Assembly: GCA_964247055.1 (NCBI GenBank) | Contig: OZ176051.1 | Location: 13,826,001 to 13,890,000 of the forward strand | From: Paragordius varius | Taxonomy: Eukaryota > Nematomorpha | Length of the DNA stretch: 64,000 nt | Direction of reading: 5' to 3' | Shown: piece after piece, positions 25,601 to 37,346 of the stretch | Layout of the letters: every line of letters starts with the position of its first letter | How positions within the stretch are numbered: position 1 is the first letter of the stretch | Position numbers and translations under genes: made by a program | The notes under the pieces: generated by a model | What the model saw: the letters and a program-made list of their open reading frames with translations, nothing else | What the model was told of the DNA's origin: nothing | The model's database searches: none

Positions 25601-27236
25601 CTATTTTCTATTATTTAACATAAATTTAAAATCGATATCAACTTTTAATCTTTGAAAAACTGAATATCTTTATTAATTTCTTAAAATAATTTTGGATATT
25701 TATAAGATTTTAACACGATATGAAAAAATATATAAGTTTTCTGGGTTATTAATTAAAATTTTTCATTGAAAACATTTAAAAGTCAATAATTTTGTTCAAT
25801 TGAAAAAAATAGTTTGAAACAAAAAAAGTGGTTTTCAATAAAAAATTTTGTTTTAAATGAATAAATATATAATAAATAAAGAAAATTAGGTTAATAAATA
25901 ATAAAATAAAAAAATAAATGCAAAAATTATGGTTAAATCAAAATTTATAAATTTTAAGGACCAACTTGGACTGTTCAAGGACCAACTTGAATTGTTCAAG
26001 CACCAACTTGAACTGTTCAAGGACCAACTTGAAGTGTTCAAGGACACTCTTGAAGTGCAAATGGTATACTTTAAAATAATACCTAACACCTTTATCTTTC
26101 CCGTTTATATGGGTTTTTTGTTAATATATAAATTATTATGAATCAGTAACTCTAATCTAAATCTCACATTGATAATGATATTAAAATATTTTATATTTAG
26201 ATATTTCCATCACACCGTGAAACTTTCCTTAACATTGCCTTGAAGTGTGGAGAAAATGTGTGGAACAAAGGCTTGTTAACCAAAGGTTATGGCCTATGTC
26301 ACGGAGTATCCGGCAATGGGTATGCTCTTTTAGCATTAGCAAATTGTCCTCTCTTAACCAACGAAATGAAATCACTTTACCTGGATCGTGCTAAAATGGT
26401 ATATCAAAAATTTTCCCTAAGGGGGGAAGGCGTTTAATTTGTGATACATAGCTCAAATTGTTATTGGTTATTCTAAGAGATAATAAGGCAGTGCTATTCA
26501 AATCACTGCCCTTAAAGTTTTTTTATGCCCTAATTATTTATCAAATTTATTTTGAGTATAATATCTGTGGATGTGTATTATAGCTAAGAAATTTTTATGA
26601 ATATTACATGGTGCACGGCCCTTTAAAAAAATTTGTAACCAATTTATAATCTGATCATATAAGGATATATTAAGAGTTATAAAAAAATAATGCTTTTATG
26701 ACTCGATTGCAGATATATATGGCAAATTTTTTATTTTCCAGGTTTTACGCTTTCTATATTCCACCTAAAAGTATTAAATCTAAAACACTCTCTTAATCAT
26801 TAATATTTTTGACTTAAGGTATTGTATTTTTTAATTTTTTAGAGCAAAAATTATTTAAGCTACTTCTTTGGTATTTATTAGTTTGGAGTTTGGTTGAAAT
26901 CATATGGGACACATAATTGTAGAATACCTGATACACCATACTCTCTATTTGAAGGTTAGGCTATATATATATATTATGTTTTGCATAAATGTATTTAGCG
27001 TTTTTTACACATGTATAAAGTTAAAAAATTGATCTTTTTTTAAAACCGCATCTTTATAATCGTATTGATATTAAAATCAATAAGATTTTTATCAATAATT
27101 TTGTAATAATCATTTGGAGTTAAACTTGAGTCAATTTTTTTAAATTTATAAATGCACAGGTCAAGCCGGAGTCATGTTGTACATACTTGATTTGTTGTCG
27201 CCAAAAGATGCCAAATTCCCTATTTATCAATTTTAA
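19068..27236 (+). CDS. LANCL: LanC-like protein (LANCL family), 9 exons
   Basis: Eukaryotic relative of bacterial lanthionine synthetase C, a cytosolic zinc protein that adds glutathione to dehydroamino acids in damaged proteins. Exons: 19068-19112, 19138-19255, 19287-19605, 20247-20388, 22669-22827, 25055-25246, 26201-26398, 26882-26954, 27160-27236; 440 residues (human LANCL1 399, LANCL2 450). All junctions are GT-AG and phases agree. Zinc ligands are present: Cys about 310 in QWCHGSPG, and Cys 358 and His 359 in GLCHGVSGN. The family motifs YTGISGYAFFY, FEWHEKQYLGAAHG and RIPDTPYSLFEG align with the human protein throughout. Introns 1 and 2 are only 25 and 31 nt; introns 3-6 are 0.6-2.3 kb, and introns 3, 4, 5 and 6 contain MITEs or a Penelope-like element. 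The gene is head-to-head with APEH and convergent with EEF2. The donor of exon 4 is the weakest junction. Confidence 0.9.
19852..20136. mobile_element. MITE family A, copy 6
   Basis: Inverted arms around AAAAATTGAAATTATACGGG; right end ACTG then TA, left end drifted to CGGA. Located in LANCL intron 3. Confidence 0.65.
20449..20723. mobile_element. MITE family B, copy 3
   Basis: Ends ACCATTTACAGTTCAATCC and inverted 'gaattgtaaatggt', with one extra 'gaattgttcgagggtgaattt' type unit at the right. Located in LANCL intron 4, 60 bp from the donor. Confidence 0.75.
21119..21287. mobile_element. MITE family C, copy 2
   Basis: Starts CAGTAGGGTATGTCATAAAA after TA and ends 'catacgctattg' before TA, mirroring 16736-16907. 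LANCL intron 4. Confidence 0.7.
21500..21846. mobile_element. MITE family A, degenerate copy 7
   Basis: Outer parts weakly match family A (CGGTAAAAACGGAAATTTTA at the left, 'caatttttctg' at the right), with the family middle 'cacaatcaatctcata'. Heavily diverged. LANCL intron 4. Confidence 0.4.
22089..22631. mobile_element. MITE family B', copy 2
   Basis: Left end ACCATTTGGACTTCAAGAG and right tandem units 'ggaccaacttgaactgttca' (21 bp). About 540 bp, nearly the same length and middle as 25480-26068. It ends in an AT tract that runs up to the LANCL exon 5 acceptor. Confidence 0.7.
23098..24728. mobile_element. MITE family A, copy 8, split by a retroelement
   Basis: CAGTAAAAATTTAAATTTTA at 23098 and the matching inverted end to 24728 (ACTG then TA) form one MITE. 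Both arms share an extra 'aagga' insertion near 'acgaaggacaaaacg'. The two halves are separated by the Penelope-like element at 23143-24478. LANCL intron 5. Confidence 0.75.
23143..24478 (-). mobile_element. Penelope-like retroelement fragment (RT core plus GIY-YIG)
   Basis: On the minus strand the translation runs from reverse-transcriptase motifs (RGTPMGSPFSSIIGEVCM, then RYVDD) through INFLDLNLTRR to a C-terminal endonuclease with CPAHYIGQSKRPINIREKEH. RT followed by GIY-YIG is the Penelope-like layout. It is 5'-truncated and broken, but younger-looking than the copies at 2.9-7.4 kb. It is inserted inside a family A MITE within LANCL intron 5, antisense to the gene. Confidence 0.8.
24926..24943. 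repeat. Poly-C run of 18
   Basis: Homopolymer in LANCL intron 5. Length may be unreliable in the assembly. Confidence 0.9.
25480..26068. mobile_element. MITE family B', copy 3
   Basis: Left end TACCATTTGCACTTCAAGAG; right end carries five tandem 21-bp units (ggaccaacttgaactgttca and variants) and the inverted terminus 'cttgaagtgcaaatggta'. The 21-bp period keeps a heptad-like open frame on the plus strand that is not a gene. LANCL intron 6. Confidence 0.75.
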
Positions 27237-27298
27237 TTTTTCAAAAATATATATTTGTATAAATATATATATATCTGTGTAAGTATAATTTGCCCTCT

Positions 27299-27304
27299 AA
27301 TAAA
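27299..27304 (+). terminator. Candidate LANCL polyadenylation signal
   Basis: AATAAA 63 nt after the LANCL stop codon. In such A/T-rich DNA the hexamer is common, so only its position supports it. Confidence 0.45.
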
Positions 27305-28805
27305 TTATAGAATGTAAAGTTATATTACGAATGTGATTGCGTAATAAGTTATTTATATTTAATTTTAAACTTCTTTTTTCTAGATTGATTTTGACCGTTT
27401 TTTGCATATTTTATATAGAAAGAATACCCAATAAAGACTAATTTTGCCACGATTTACAACCTTGAATAAAGCGAATTTAATAAAAATATATGCGACAAAA
27501 GAATAAATTAACGATATTAAGGCGTTTATATCGTTAAGCCGACACAAAATCATTTCCCATTAAAATTATAATTTTTCGCTTATTCTAGTCTTAAATACAA
27601 CTTTTTAAAATAATAAATATGAATTATCATAATAACATTTTTGATAAATTTAGTTAAATCAAGAAATATTTATGCTTATAGGCTTTTTTCTTTCTAAAAG
27701 TTATTTTAGGTTAAGGGTATATAATCATAATATGATAAATTTAGTGTCAAGAATGTACTTTCTCTAAATTTAACCAAGGGTGACGTTACCTATAAGGAAA
27801 ATTAACTCAATTATATTAAGCAGTCAGTTGTTTTTATGAATTTTCGTTACAAAAATATTGTTTGTTATGGATCAAAATGACTAAAACTTTACGATTCAAT
27901 AAATATTAGTTATATGCATAATGAGCTTGTGATCAATAAGCTTAAAGCGTGTGTAATGCATAAATCAGATTCTTGAAAAAAAAACATTACACAAGAACAT
28001 TATACAAACGTGTCTCAAAGTGAAAAATTTAAATAAGCATATTTAAACCTAAATAAAAATTTTCTGGATAGAAGCGAAAATTAATATAAATAATATGCAT
28101 ACAATACCTGTCTACCTTAGTACATATATATTTCGCTAAAAATATATTGTTTTGATTGACGAGCGCTAGTATTTAATAATTATAATATAAATGTTATATG
28201 AAAGTAACGTATAGAAAGGAACACAAATTGGGATTTAAATTTTAAGAAACCGACCTCTCGTATTCAACTTTTATAACGAGTTCGAAGCCCTTTAAATATT
28301 TACTAAAATTGTTACCGTGTACATTTATAAATATGGGTCTTCAGCGGCTTTTCAATTATGGTAAAAATTATATTCATCCGATTCTAGCTTAACTAAGTTG
28401 ATGTATTATCTATTATTTTGCCAAAAACTAAAAGTAATAAAAATCATTAACACAAATATATTAATTATTGGACACAAGAAAAAATAAAATAGCATATAAA
28501 ACTATTTATTGATTCATCCAATTAACCAGTAGTTATCGGGCCTTTGTATTTCGTATATAAATGAATATTCCATTTTTTTGGGTATAAAATAATTCAAAAT
28601 AGTATGTATAAATAAAAATTATATATCTAGAGAAAAATTATTAAGTTATGTAATGTTTACCATTTAGACAAACGAGTGTTGGGCAAAAATTTTTCATATA
28701 AAACTTTCAAAAATACATCATAATTATCCGTGGAAAAAAGGATGAGTGTTAGATGAAGGTTCAGACTAATTTATGGAGAAACAATAATATGATGCGTAAA
28801 AGATA

Positions 28806-28811
28806 TTTATT
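28806..28811 (-). terminator. Candidate EEF2 polyadenylation signal
   Basis: AATAAA on the minus strand 58 nt after the EEF2 stop; a second lies at 28829-28834. Position fits, but chance occurrence is likely in this composition. Confidence 0.4.
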
Positions 28812-28868
28812 TATATAGATATGATGCATTTATTTTATCGTAATAAATTTCGCCCCCTCTCCTTTAAT

Positions 28869-31800
28869 TTAAAGTTTATCCAAGTAATTATTGACGTCGG
28901 GGATGCCTTCCTTAAGACCCTTTTTAGCTCTTTTAGTTGCAATGACTTCATAAGGTTTTGATTTGGGGTCTAATGGATCGCCCGGCAACACCTGCCAATG
29001 ATCAAACACGCATTGGGGAAAAGCTTGGCCTGATGTGTTGGACCGTAAATCAGCGGTAAAACCTAACGCCATCAAAAAAAATATTTTATTAGACATTTAT
29101 ATGTGCATAAACTTATATAAAAATCAAATTTAATGCAGTGAAAATTAAAATTATAGCGGAGACGTGGACACATTAAAAAGTTAAGACTAACGTTTATTAT
29201 AACGTTATAAATTGTAATAAAGCCTAAGGGGTGGGTGGATATAAAGAAAAGATATAAATAGGTGGTGCATTGTCAAGCATATTATAATGATGAAAAAATA
29301 AATTTTATATGTGTCTTTGGAAAAACCAAAACTTTATGTTTAAAAATCTATTCCGTTTAGTTTATATAAAAATTAATTTGTTGTTTTGATAGACAGGTAG
29401 AAATATAGGTAAAAGTAACAACACTATATTTCTGTATCACATCAAAGTTAATATGTGCCCTTTCTGCATGAATTCATGATAAAGCAACCATCATGTATTA
29501 CACAAAAAAGAAGGGCATAGTCAAAAAAATGGATACGTAGCAAATTATAAATATGTTGTTATATAATACAATATCAAAAAACCGAATGATTCGTTGACAG
29601 GCAGGTATGCTTTGATAAGGAAAATGGGTGTTCCAAAAACTTGACCCTCCTCGAAAACATGTCCTCTCCTGCGATTAAGAACACCGTATATCCCTCCCAC
29701 AGCTTGTTCAGGGCACTAAAAATAAATACAGTAAAAATATGAAATTAAAAATTCACAATACTAAAAGTCAACCACAACTAAATCATTTCAACCTTGATAT
29801 TTATGATGTAGCCCTTTACGCTTTAAATTAAAGTATAAAAACAAGTTAAATGGAATACTATATTTAAAATATCAAACATTAGATAAAAAAAATTTAAAAA
29901 AACAACAAACATAGCATATACATAAGTATATATTAAATTAAGTGAAAATGTTAAAATTTAAACCTGTATTTCGACCAGATAAACCGGTTCCAAGAGAGTT
30001 GGTTTTGCCGTTAACATACAAGCATACATACACCGCCGAGCCGTAGGGATAATCTGGCCTCCGCCCCTGTGAATAGCATCTGCGTGGAGAGTTACATCGT
30101 GAATATCGAAACGGACACCACGGACATTTTCTTCGCACAAAACGCCCTCTTTCGTGGCCCATTGGAAACCGGCCACTACGCTATCCTACAAACGCATAAT
30201 ATATATATATACCATTTACAGTTTAAATTAACCCTTAAACAATTTAAATTCACCCTAAAAATAAATTATGTGTTTTTGAACCAATATAACTCATTTTTAA
30301 TATGAAATATATATTTATGTCATACTTTATTATTTTTTCAATATTATTTTAATTTAAAACATAATTTTATTCCTCAAAAATATATAAAAATATAGGTAAA
30401 TTTTAATCTTAAAAAACATATAATTTATTTGAGGGTGAATTTGAATTGTTCAAGGGTGAATTTGAATTGTTTAAAATGGTATATATTATATAATAGCGGC
30501 TCAGAAAATTATGGAAATATTGATTTTAACAAATTCGCTTCTGAATAATTCTTTCCCCGATGGAAAACAAATTAGCAGAAATCTGTAAATAGCACTTTTC
30601 GACAGTTTTCATATAATTTAATAAAATATTAATTATGCCCATGTATTTTTCTAATGAGCCCCTACGGGATTTTTCGACTCAAAAATGCGGCCAACGAAAC
30701 CATTTGTGTTGGATACTCCCTGTATCCATTAAAAGGTAGAAAAAATCCAAACACACATGTAAAAATTAATCGCAATTAATTGTATGATAAAAAAAGTATT
30801 TATCGATTGGTTGATAAGAATAAGATAATACCTTAATTTCATTGAGGTATTGAACACCCTTGGTGCAATCAACAAGTATGTTAGGGCCTTTGCCGTCAGG
30901 ACCAAAACACCATATCTTACGCGCTTCTGTCACATCAAAATCGTATTTGTCAGCCAAATAACGGGCGCGAACTTTGAATTCTTGATTGGGGGCCACATCA
31001 CCCTAAGAGGAAAGAAATATAAGGCGTAAAGTTTTTTTTATAAAAAAAACTTAGGACAAAAATATTTTGTAACTTATTTAGATCAGGGCTTCTTAAAGTC
31101 GCGGCCCCACACGGGGTCGCGAGTGATAAAAATACAATTTAACAAAAAATGCTTTTTAACTTGTAAAATTATTGTTATAAAGAAAAATAACAACATCGTA
31201 GATAATTATATCATAAAATCTTCTGGTTTCAAAACGAATTCTAAATTTATATATTTTCATATGCATATGTGTAATGCTTAATAAATACATCAAAAATTAA
31301 TTTATTTTTTTTAAATTTGTTGAAGTCGTAAGAAAACTCGCAATCTTAAATGGGGTCGGGAATTACAAAATTATAAGGAGCCCTGATTTAGATTTTTTGA
31401 TAAAAATTAAAATAAGGTAAATCCTTTTATAAAAAAAATTATAATTAGGCCTTGTATATAAAGTATTGTTTTGGCAGACAGGTAGAAATGTTAGGCATAA
31501 TATAATTAATCCAACATTTCTGTTATTTACCAATGATAGTATAATGTATCCCAAATACATAACCCAGATATAAAACAAAATAATACACGCGTCTGATTAT
31601 CATGTTATATCTAAAGGGATTCTCACACAAGTAAAGTTACATATCATAAAAAAATTATATGTAAAGATAAATAAAATGTCAAAACTAACTAACCTTATCA
31701 ATGTCCTCAGCTAAGCCTTCGGGCATGGGACCAGCCGTCATAAACAATCTATATATTAAGTTAATTTATAAGAAGTTAAAAAAACTTCGGTATATATATA

Positions 31801-34800
31801 TATATATATATTGCAGAAAGTATAAATTAAAAAAAAAATTAATCATATCCACAATCATATATATATATTCATTTATATGACATTTATACAATCTACACAG
31901 AAAAACGTCAAAATGTTTCAAATTCTTATTTTATTATGTCTACCTATTGTGTTTGTTGGCCGATTTACTTAGGCACATTTGATTAGATTTTTCCGTAACA
32001 GTTTCACGATAACTGACGACAGGGTCCGACTTCTTAATAGGGATACAGGCATGGTCCTCCTCCAAATCCTTCAAGCAAATCTCCAAATGCAACTCACCAG
32101 CCCCGGCTATAATATGTTCCCCGGATTCCTCAAAGTTGCACTAATTAACAGGAAAGGACAGGTAGATAGAAATGTTTTATAAATGTGTACGCAACTTAAC
32201 ACATTTTATTTATCATACTAAAATTATATCTTATAAATATATATCATTTTTATGATCTATGCGAACGCATTTACAAAAAAGGTACCAAGATGTAAATAAG
32301 TTAAGATTTATCCTTCATAAACAGTTGATATAAATTTTATGTAAAGGCATTTATCAAAATATATAGGAAACAATTCCTTCCATATTTTATATATTATTTG
32401 TGTCAGATTATTTATTAAAGAGGTTCATTAAAGTTTTCCTCTATATATATTGGAAATTATATTAAAACATCAATCAAACAAACATACTTGAACCATAGGA
32501 TCTGATTTAGCCAAGCGTTTAAGACCCTCAACCAATTTGGGTAAATCTGAAGGATTTTTCGGTTCCACTGCTATACGTACAACGGGACTAACAGCGAATT
32601 TCATAACCTAAAAATCGAAAAAAAAATATTAATCGTATAACGGAAAAATATATCAAAAATTTATAGATTGCCTTTTAATTTGACTAATCGTTATTAAATG
32701 TAACGAATAAAGGCAAAAAAATATCGACTCCTTTAAAACAGTTTGCAAAATGATTGACTATATTTTCCAAATATAGATAACGGTAAAAGCAAAAAATACT
32801 GATTTCTTTATAAAAAAACAAATTTAAAAAAAAGTATAAGCAATTAATTTCCACTCACATTGTATTCACATTTCAATATTAAACTTACTCTCATATTGTG
32901 GGCATCTTTATGCGTTGTGATAGTCCCAGTTTTAACCAGGTATTGATCAACTCCAACAAGTCCACAAATATTACCGCAAGGGACATCTTCAATACTTTCC
33001 GTGTATCGGCCCATCATGAGAATAGTTCTGAAAGAAAGAAAGATGTTTTATATAAAATGCAAAATTTATCACATAAGTGTATAGGTGTGTAATAAATTTG
33101 GTTGTGTTCAATAAGCAAATATTAATGTACCCATTTTGATAATACAATATATGTTATGGTAAGATTAGCATTATGAAATGTAATAAACAACATGTTGTTA
33201 GCCCTCGATATGTATCAAAATATATTACAACAAAAAGGAGGTAACAACAATTGAATGTTTGATGTATATTATACATTTCATAATCACATACTTGCTATAC
33301 ATATATTGTAGCGAAATAAATGGGATAAAGGGATAGTTATTGAATAAAAAATGGAGTAAATAATAAATTTAACTCATGGCTATATCTTTTTATAAGCCAA
33401 AAACTTTAAAAAGACATTTTCTCTCTTTATAGACTTAAATAGCGATTAATTTGTATCTATCACAAAAAATAATGAGATAGGAAACTTGAATCGTAAAAAT
33501 AAGGTTATGATAATATGGTGTTCAGTATACATACAAAAAAATTGATATTTTTCCAACAAGAGACAACCAGCCATACCTTGATATTTCCTTAAATTACTCA
33601 TTATAAATAAAAGTGTTTTAACGATTTACATGTCTAATTCTATCGCAGCCCAAAACAATAAGTTATATTCAACATAATTAAGGTATCAAAAAATATGATT
33701 GTCTTTATGTGAAGTTTTCCATTTTGTTATCACAGAAAATATTTTTTCATATAGTTTATAAAGGCTGAAAAATTAAATGAATCAAATCGATTACTTGTTA
33801 CATAATACATATTCCTATTCAATTTCAACTTTTGATCTTTACAAGAAGTAATAAAATGTGAAATAAATATACTACCTTTGAATACTCTTTTCATAGAGAT
33901 CCTCCTTTTTACCAGGGACATAATTAGGTCCCATAATACGAACCTTTTGTCCAGTTTTGGCTGTGCCAGCAAAAACGCGACCAAAAGCATAGAAACGACC
34001 CTTGTCTGAGGTCGGGACCATCTTACTAATGTACATGATGAGAGGACCGTCAGGGTTACATTCACGAATAGCTGTAACACAAAACAAAGATATAATTAAC
34101 ATACATAGCGACTAATATTGTCATTACGGTAGAATAATTAAACAAAATACAATCGAATAAAATTAAAATTTAATTGTAATTAGTGATTTATATTGATTTT
34201 GAACGGAATCAATATTGATAACCACACCTACTTTTTCGCACATAACTAATTAAATAAAGCAGTCAAGAACCCCCACCTTAATAAAAATACAATATTTAAA
34301 AAAAACCCTTTATGAAGTGCCTACATTTTAACGATTATAGCTAACAGATAAACCAATTTTTAAACCAAATGTATGTAAAAGGTATTATTACCGGTGGCAA
34401 CCTCATCGTCAGCCGGGCCCTCGTAAAGCAATTCCGTTCTGTATCGTTGAGCCACAGCCGGGGAAGGCAAATGAATAACAATCATTTGAAGCAATGTTTC
34501 ACCTGCTGGTAACCAGGTTCGCATAACTTTCTACAATATATATATATATAAATATATACAGTTTAGAGTCTCTTTTTTTTATTAAAGGGTAAGGACTTAA
34601 ATTTGTATCCGGACATGTGAAGGCTTTAACACTCGCCTGCCCAGGGCTGACAGTGATGGAAAAAATTATAAAGTTTAGTATTAACTTCTCATGTAACTTT
34701 TGAGGGAAAATCAATATATTGAGTTGACTGAATTTTCAACAGATGTTTTTTTGGTCGAATTACATGTTTCAAACATCATCCATAAACCATAAATACTAAT

Positions 34801-37346
34801 ATTATAATAAAATTATTTCCATTTAAACCACAATTACTATTCCTATTTCACTTTGGTATATGACGTAGTAATATGCAAAAGAATTATTTCGTAAAAATTA
34901 AGATGCAAAAAACGAAGTGTTATATTTACTTTTAAAAGGGCCTTTCCCTCCAATTCCTTCAAATCAGTTTTGAGTTTATCCAAGAGTTGTAAGCGATCCA
35001 ACAGTTTTTCACATTCCTCTTTTTTAAAATTGTTGATGGCATTAAAAATCTACATTTTCGATATATTAAAAAATTTAATATCAAAAAATTACACATGTAG
35101 GAATACATAAGGACATGAAACCAAAAAAGAACTTATTTCCATCGTCACATGGTCAAATAAATTTACATCATGTGTAAACAACACTGTTAAATCTAATATA
35201 ATTGGATAATGTGCAATCTTTTTCAAAAATTTATTGACTGATTCAACATATATTTATATGCGACTCACAACAAATAAGTGCTATTATATTGGAACTTTTA
35301 TCTTCAATCTACATACCCACAACTAAAAAACACTTGATAAAATGACTAAAAAAATAAACGAATCGATAGAAACCACGTTTAATTTTATCATTTTAATTCA
35401 TAAAGATTAATATCTCTTGATTATTTTTTAATTTTGTCAAAAACACAAAACCTTATAAATGGGATCAAGGACAAATTGATTGAAACCACGTTTGTTTTTA
35501 TCGTCTTCTGAGGTGACTTTCGTCGTCCACTTTTTGGTGTCGGGGAAGAAAAAGTTGTCACCCCAAAGTCGTTTCATAAGTTTGGTGACATCAACCCCAA
35601 ACTTTTCAGCATAAATCTCGGCCATTTGTTTAAGGGTGAAGGCCCACCCATGAAGACCCGATCCGAAACCACAGTTCCCAATAGAGGGGTCAATCTAATT
35701 AGTGTGTAAGTTAAAAAGTTAATAAACAATTTAAACATTTCAGATTTTTTTATGCAATACAAAAAGACGCCAACGCAATTTGTGGGTAAAGGTAGGGCAT
35801 TATTTAAAGCATATCCTTTTGGAAAAGGATATCAGATTGGTGTCAAAGTCAAACACAAAACAAGGATCAGTTATTGAGTGTTTTCTTTAAAAAAAGGTTT
35901 TACACCCTTTTACAATTGTAATTTTGGCAGAAAATTATTAAAATCAAAAATGTTCAATATTCAACTACAATACACTATACCATAATATTTCCCATGGGAC
36001 CTTTTTCAGCTTCCCCGTACGTAGCAATAATGACATTAATGTTCTCAACAATCCGTTGAAATGTTTGATAAAGTTTTTCCTGTTCGAGTTGCAACTCAAG
36101 AAGCGCTCGGTCCAACTTATTCATGAAAAGAACAGGTTTTATCCGCTCAGCTATGGCTTGGCGCAAAACGGTTTCCGTTTGAACGCAAACACCTGCGCGA
36201 ATAAAAGTTAATGAAGTTTGAAGCGATAAAAAAATCTTTCTCATGATATATTGAAATATTTAATTAAGATTTGCATGGGAATCAATAAGGTTTTTAAGGG
36301 CGCTGTTACAAGATATCTTATTGACTCTTGTGGACACAATCAATGAAAAAATAATAATATGTTTTTAAATGTACATGCCCCGCTTATATGTCAATTTTTT
36401 GACGATCAATTAGTTGTTTGCAAAATTGCTTTAATTGTACAAAAACCCAATAATGATGGGATTTATAAATGAAATTTTTATTTTACAAGACTTATCCATA
36501 AAAATGCGTTTATGATAAATGGAAACTAAAAATAAACTTTAAAATATTATGTGTGAAATTTATTATTCACAGGCAAATTTTTCAATTTTAAAAACGTTCA
36601 AGTATACTTTCTTCAGCAGAAAAAAATGAAAATTAATACATAAATTTAAGAAAACAAACACAAACCATTGACGCAATCAACGACAACTAAAGCGCCATCA
36701 GTAACTCTGAGAGCAGCTGTGACTTCTGATGAGAAATCAACGTGCCCAGGTGAGTCAATCAAATTTATCAAGAAACCCAAACCATCTCCCTTGGGTTGTT
36801 TAACGTGAGGTAAATCTTTTTCATCCAACTCAAAGTACATTGATACAGCTCTAAACAAGAAAGAATGGACAATACATAAAAAGTTTGTTTTAATTGGTTA
36901 AAATGGAAATGATTATCCATTAAGAGCAATTGACGATACTTTATAGAAATTAAGGGTCAAATTTTATGGTATATACATTGGTGCATTTTAGACTTATAAT
37001 AAAGTTTAAAATAACTATAATATACTAGGTACTATTAAGAGAAGACACAAAAAATTGGATAATATTATTGCGCAAAAAACCGTTTATAATGATATTAAAA
37101 CATACGTTGATTTAATGGTAATACATCTTTCTTGTTCATCCTTACGCGTGTCTGTAAAACGTGTTTCCCCGGCCTTCGAATTGGCTATAATACCTGCTTT
37201 TGAAACAAGTGAATCCGTCAATGTGGATTTGCCATGATCAACGTGGGCTATAACAGACATATTTCGTATATTATGTTTCTTGTCCATAAGCCCACGGATT
37301 TCATCAATCGTAAAATTAACCTAAAATATTGTAATGTAATTACCAT
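28869..37346 (-). CDS. EEF2: Eukaryotic translation elongation factor 2, 16 exons
   Basis: GTPase that moves the ribosome along mRNA. Exons: 37346-37344 (ATG only), 37320-37106, 36850-36666, 36192-35981, 35694-35452, 35049-34930, 34530-34392, 34071-33876, 33027-32889, 32607-32488, 32140-31944, 31748-31694, 31002-30832, 30185-29964, 29715-29583, 29062-28869. GT-AG and phases agree throughout; 847 residues, normal for eEF2. Visible motifs: AHVDHGKST (P-loop), [12 protein letters not shown] (G3), NKLD (G4), FTDTRKDE around the eEF2-kinase threonine, [16 protein letters not shown] containing the diphthamide histidine, and the C-terminus NYLDKL. The start methionine is separated from [10 protein letters not shown] by a 23-nt intron; reading through it puts the protein out of frame. 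Other introns are about 280-790 nt. Several carry MITEs (family B at 30.2 kb, hAT at 31.1 kb, possible family A at 33.5 kb). Complete and under strong constraint; very confident. Confidence 0.95.
30209..30484. mobile_element. MITE family B, copy 4
   Basis: Ends ACCATTTACAGTTTAAATT and inverted 'gaattgtttaaaatggt', with a 'gaattgttcaagggtgaattt' unit inside the right end. Sits in EEF2 intron 13 and stops 24 nt before the exon 14 acceptor. Confidence 0.75.
30655..30725. mobile_element. hAT-type MITE terminal fragment
   Basis: The stretch with 'gactcaaaaatgcggccaac' and 'ccatttgtgttgg' matches the right end of the hAT MITE at 60548-60828. No matching left end was seen. Confidence 0.4.
31084..31385. 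mobile_element. hAT-family MITE with 8-bp target duplication
   Basis: Terminal inverted repeats CAGGGCTTCTTA and TAAGGAGCCCTG; subterminal GGGGTCGCGA at the left and GGGGTCGG at the right. Flanked by a perfect 8-bp duplication, atttagat (31076-31083 and 31386-31393). 302 bp, no coding sequence. Located in EEF2 intron 12. Confidence 0.9.
33522..33735. mobile_element. Possible degenerate MITE family A, copy 9
   Basis: Inner arms (gagacaaccagccatacctt at the left, 'aaggtatcaaaaaatatgatt' at the right) resemble family A but the termini are poorly kept. EEF2 intron 8. Confidence 0.35.

Larger units (their letters stand above)
27237..28868. other. Convergent LANCL-EEF2 intergenic region
   Basis: About 1.6 kb of A/T-rich DNA between the stop codons of two convergent genes. 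It should hold both 3' untranslated regions, with polyadenylation signals near each end. No coding segment, RNA gene or MITE of the families described elsewhere was recognised. Confidence 0.6.

Noticed and set aside
25929-26141. Open frame with a KDQLELF-like heptad repeat, resembling a coiled coil
   Set aside because: The 7-residue period is the translation of the 21-bp subterminal repeats of a MITE; both strands and the sister copy show the same repeat without conserved coding.
19068-27236. Bacterial lantibiotic cyclase or horizontal transfer
   Set aside because: The protein aligns along its whole length with eukaryotic LANCL proteins, has nine exons and shares the host's intron style.
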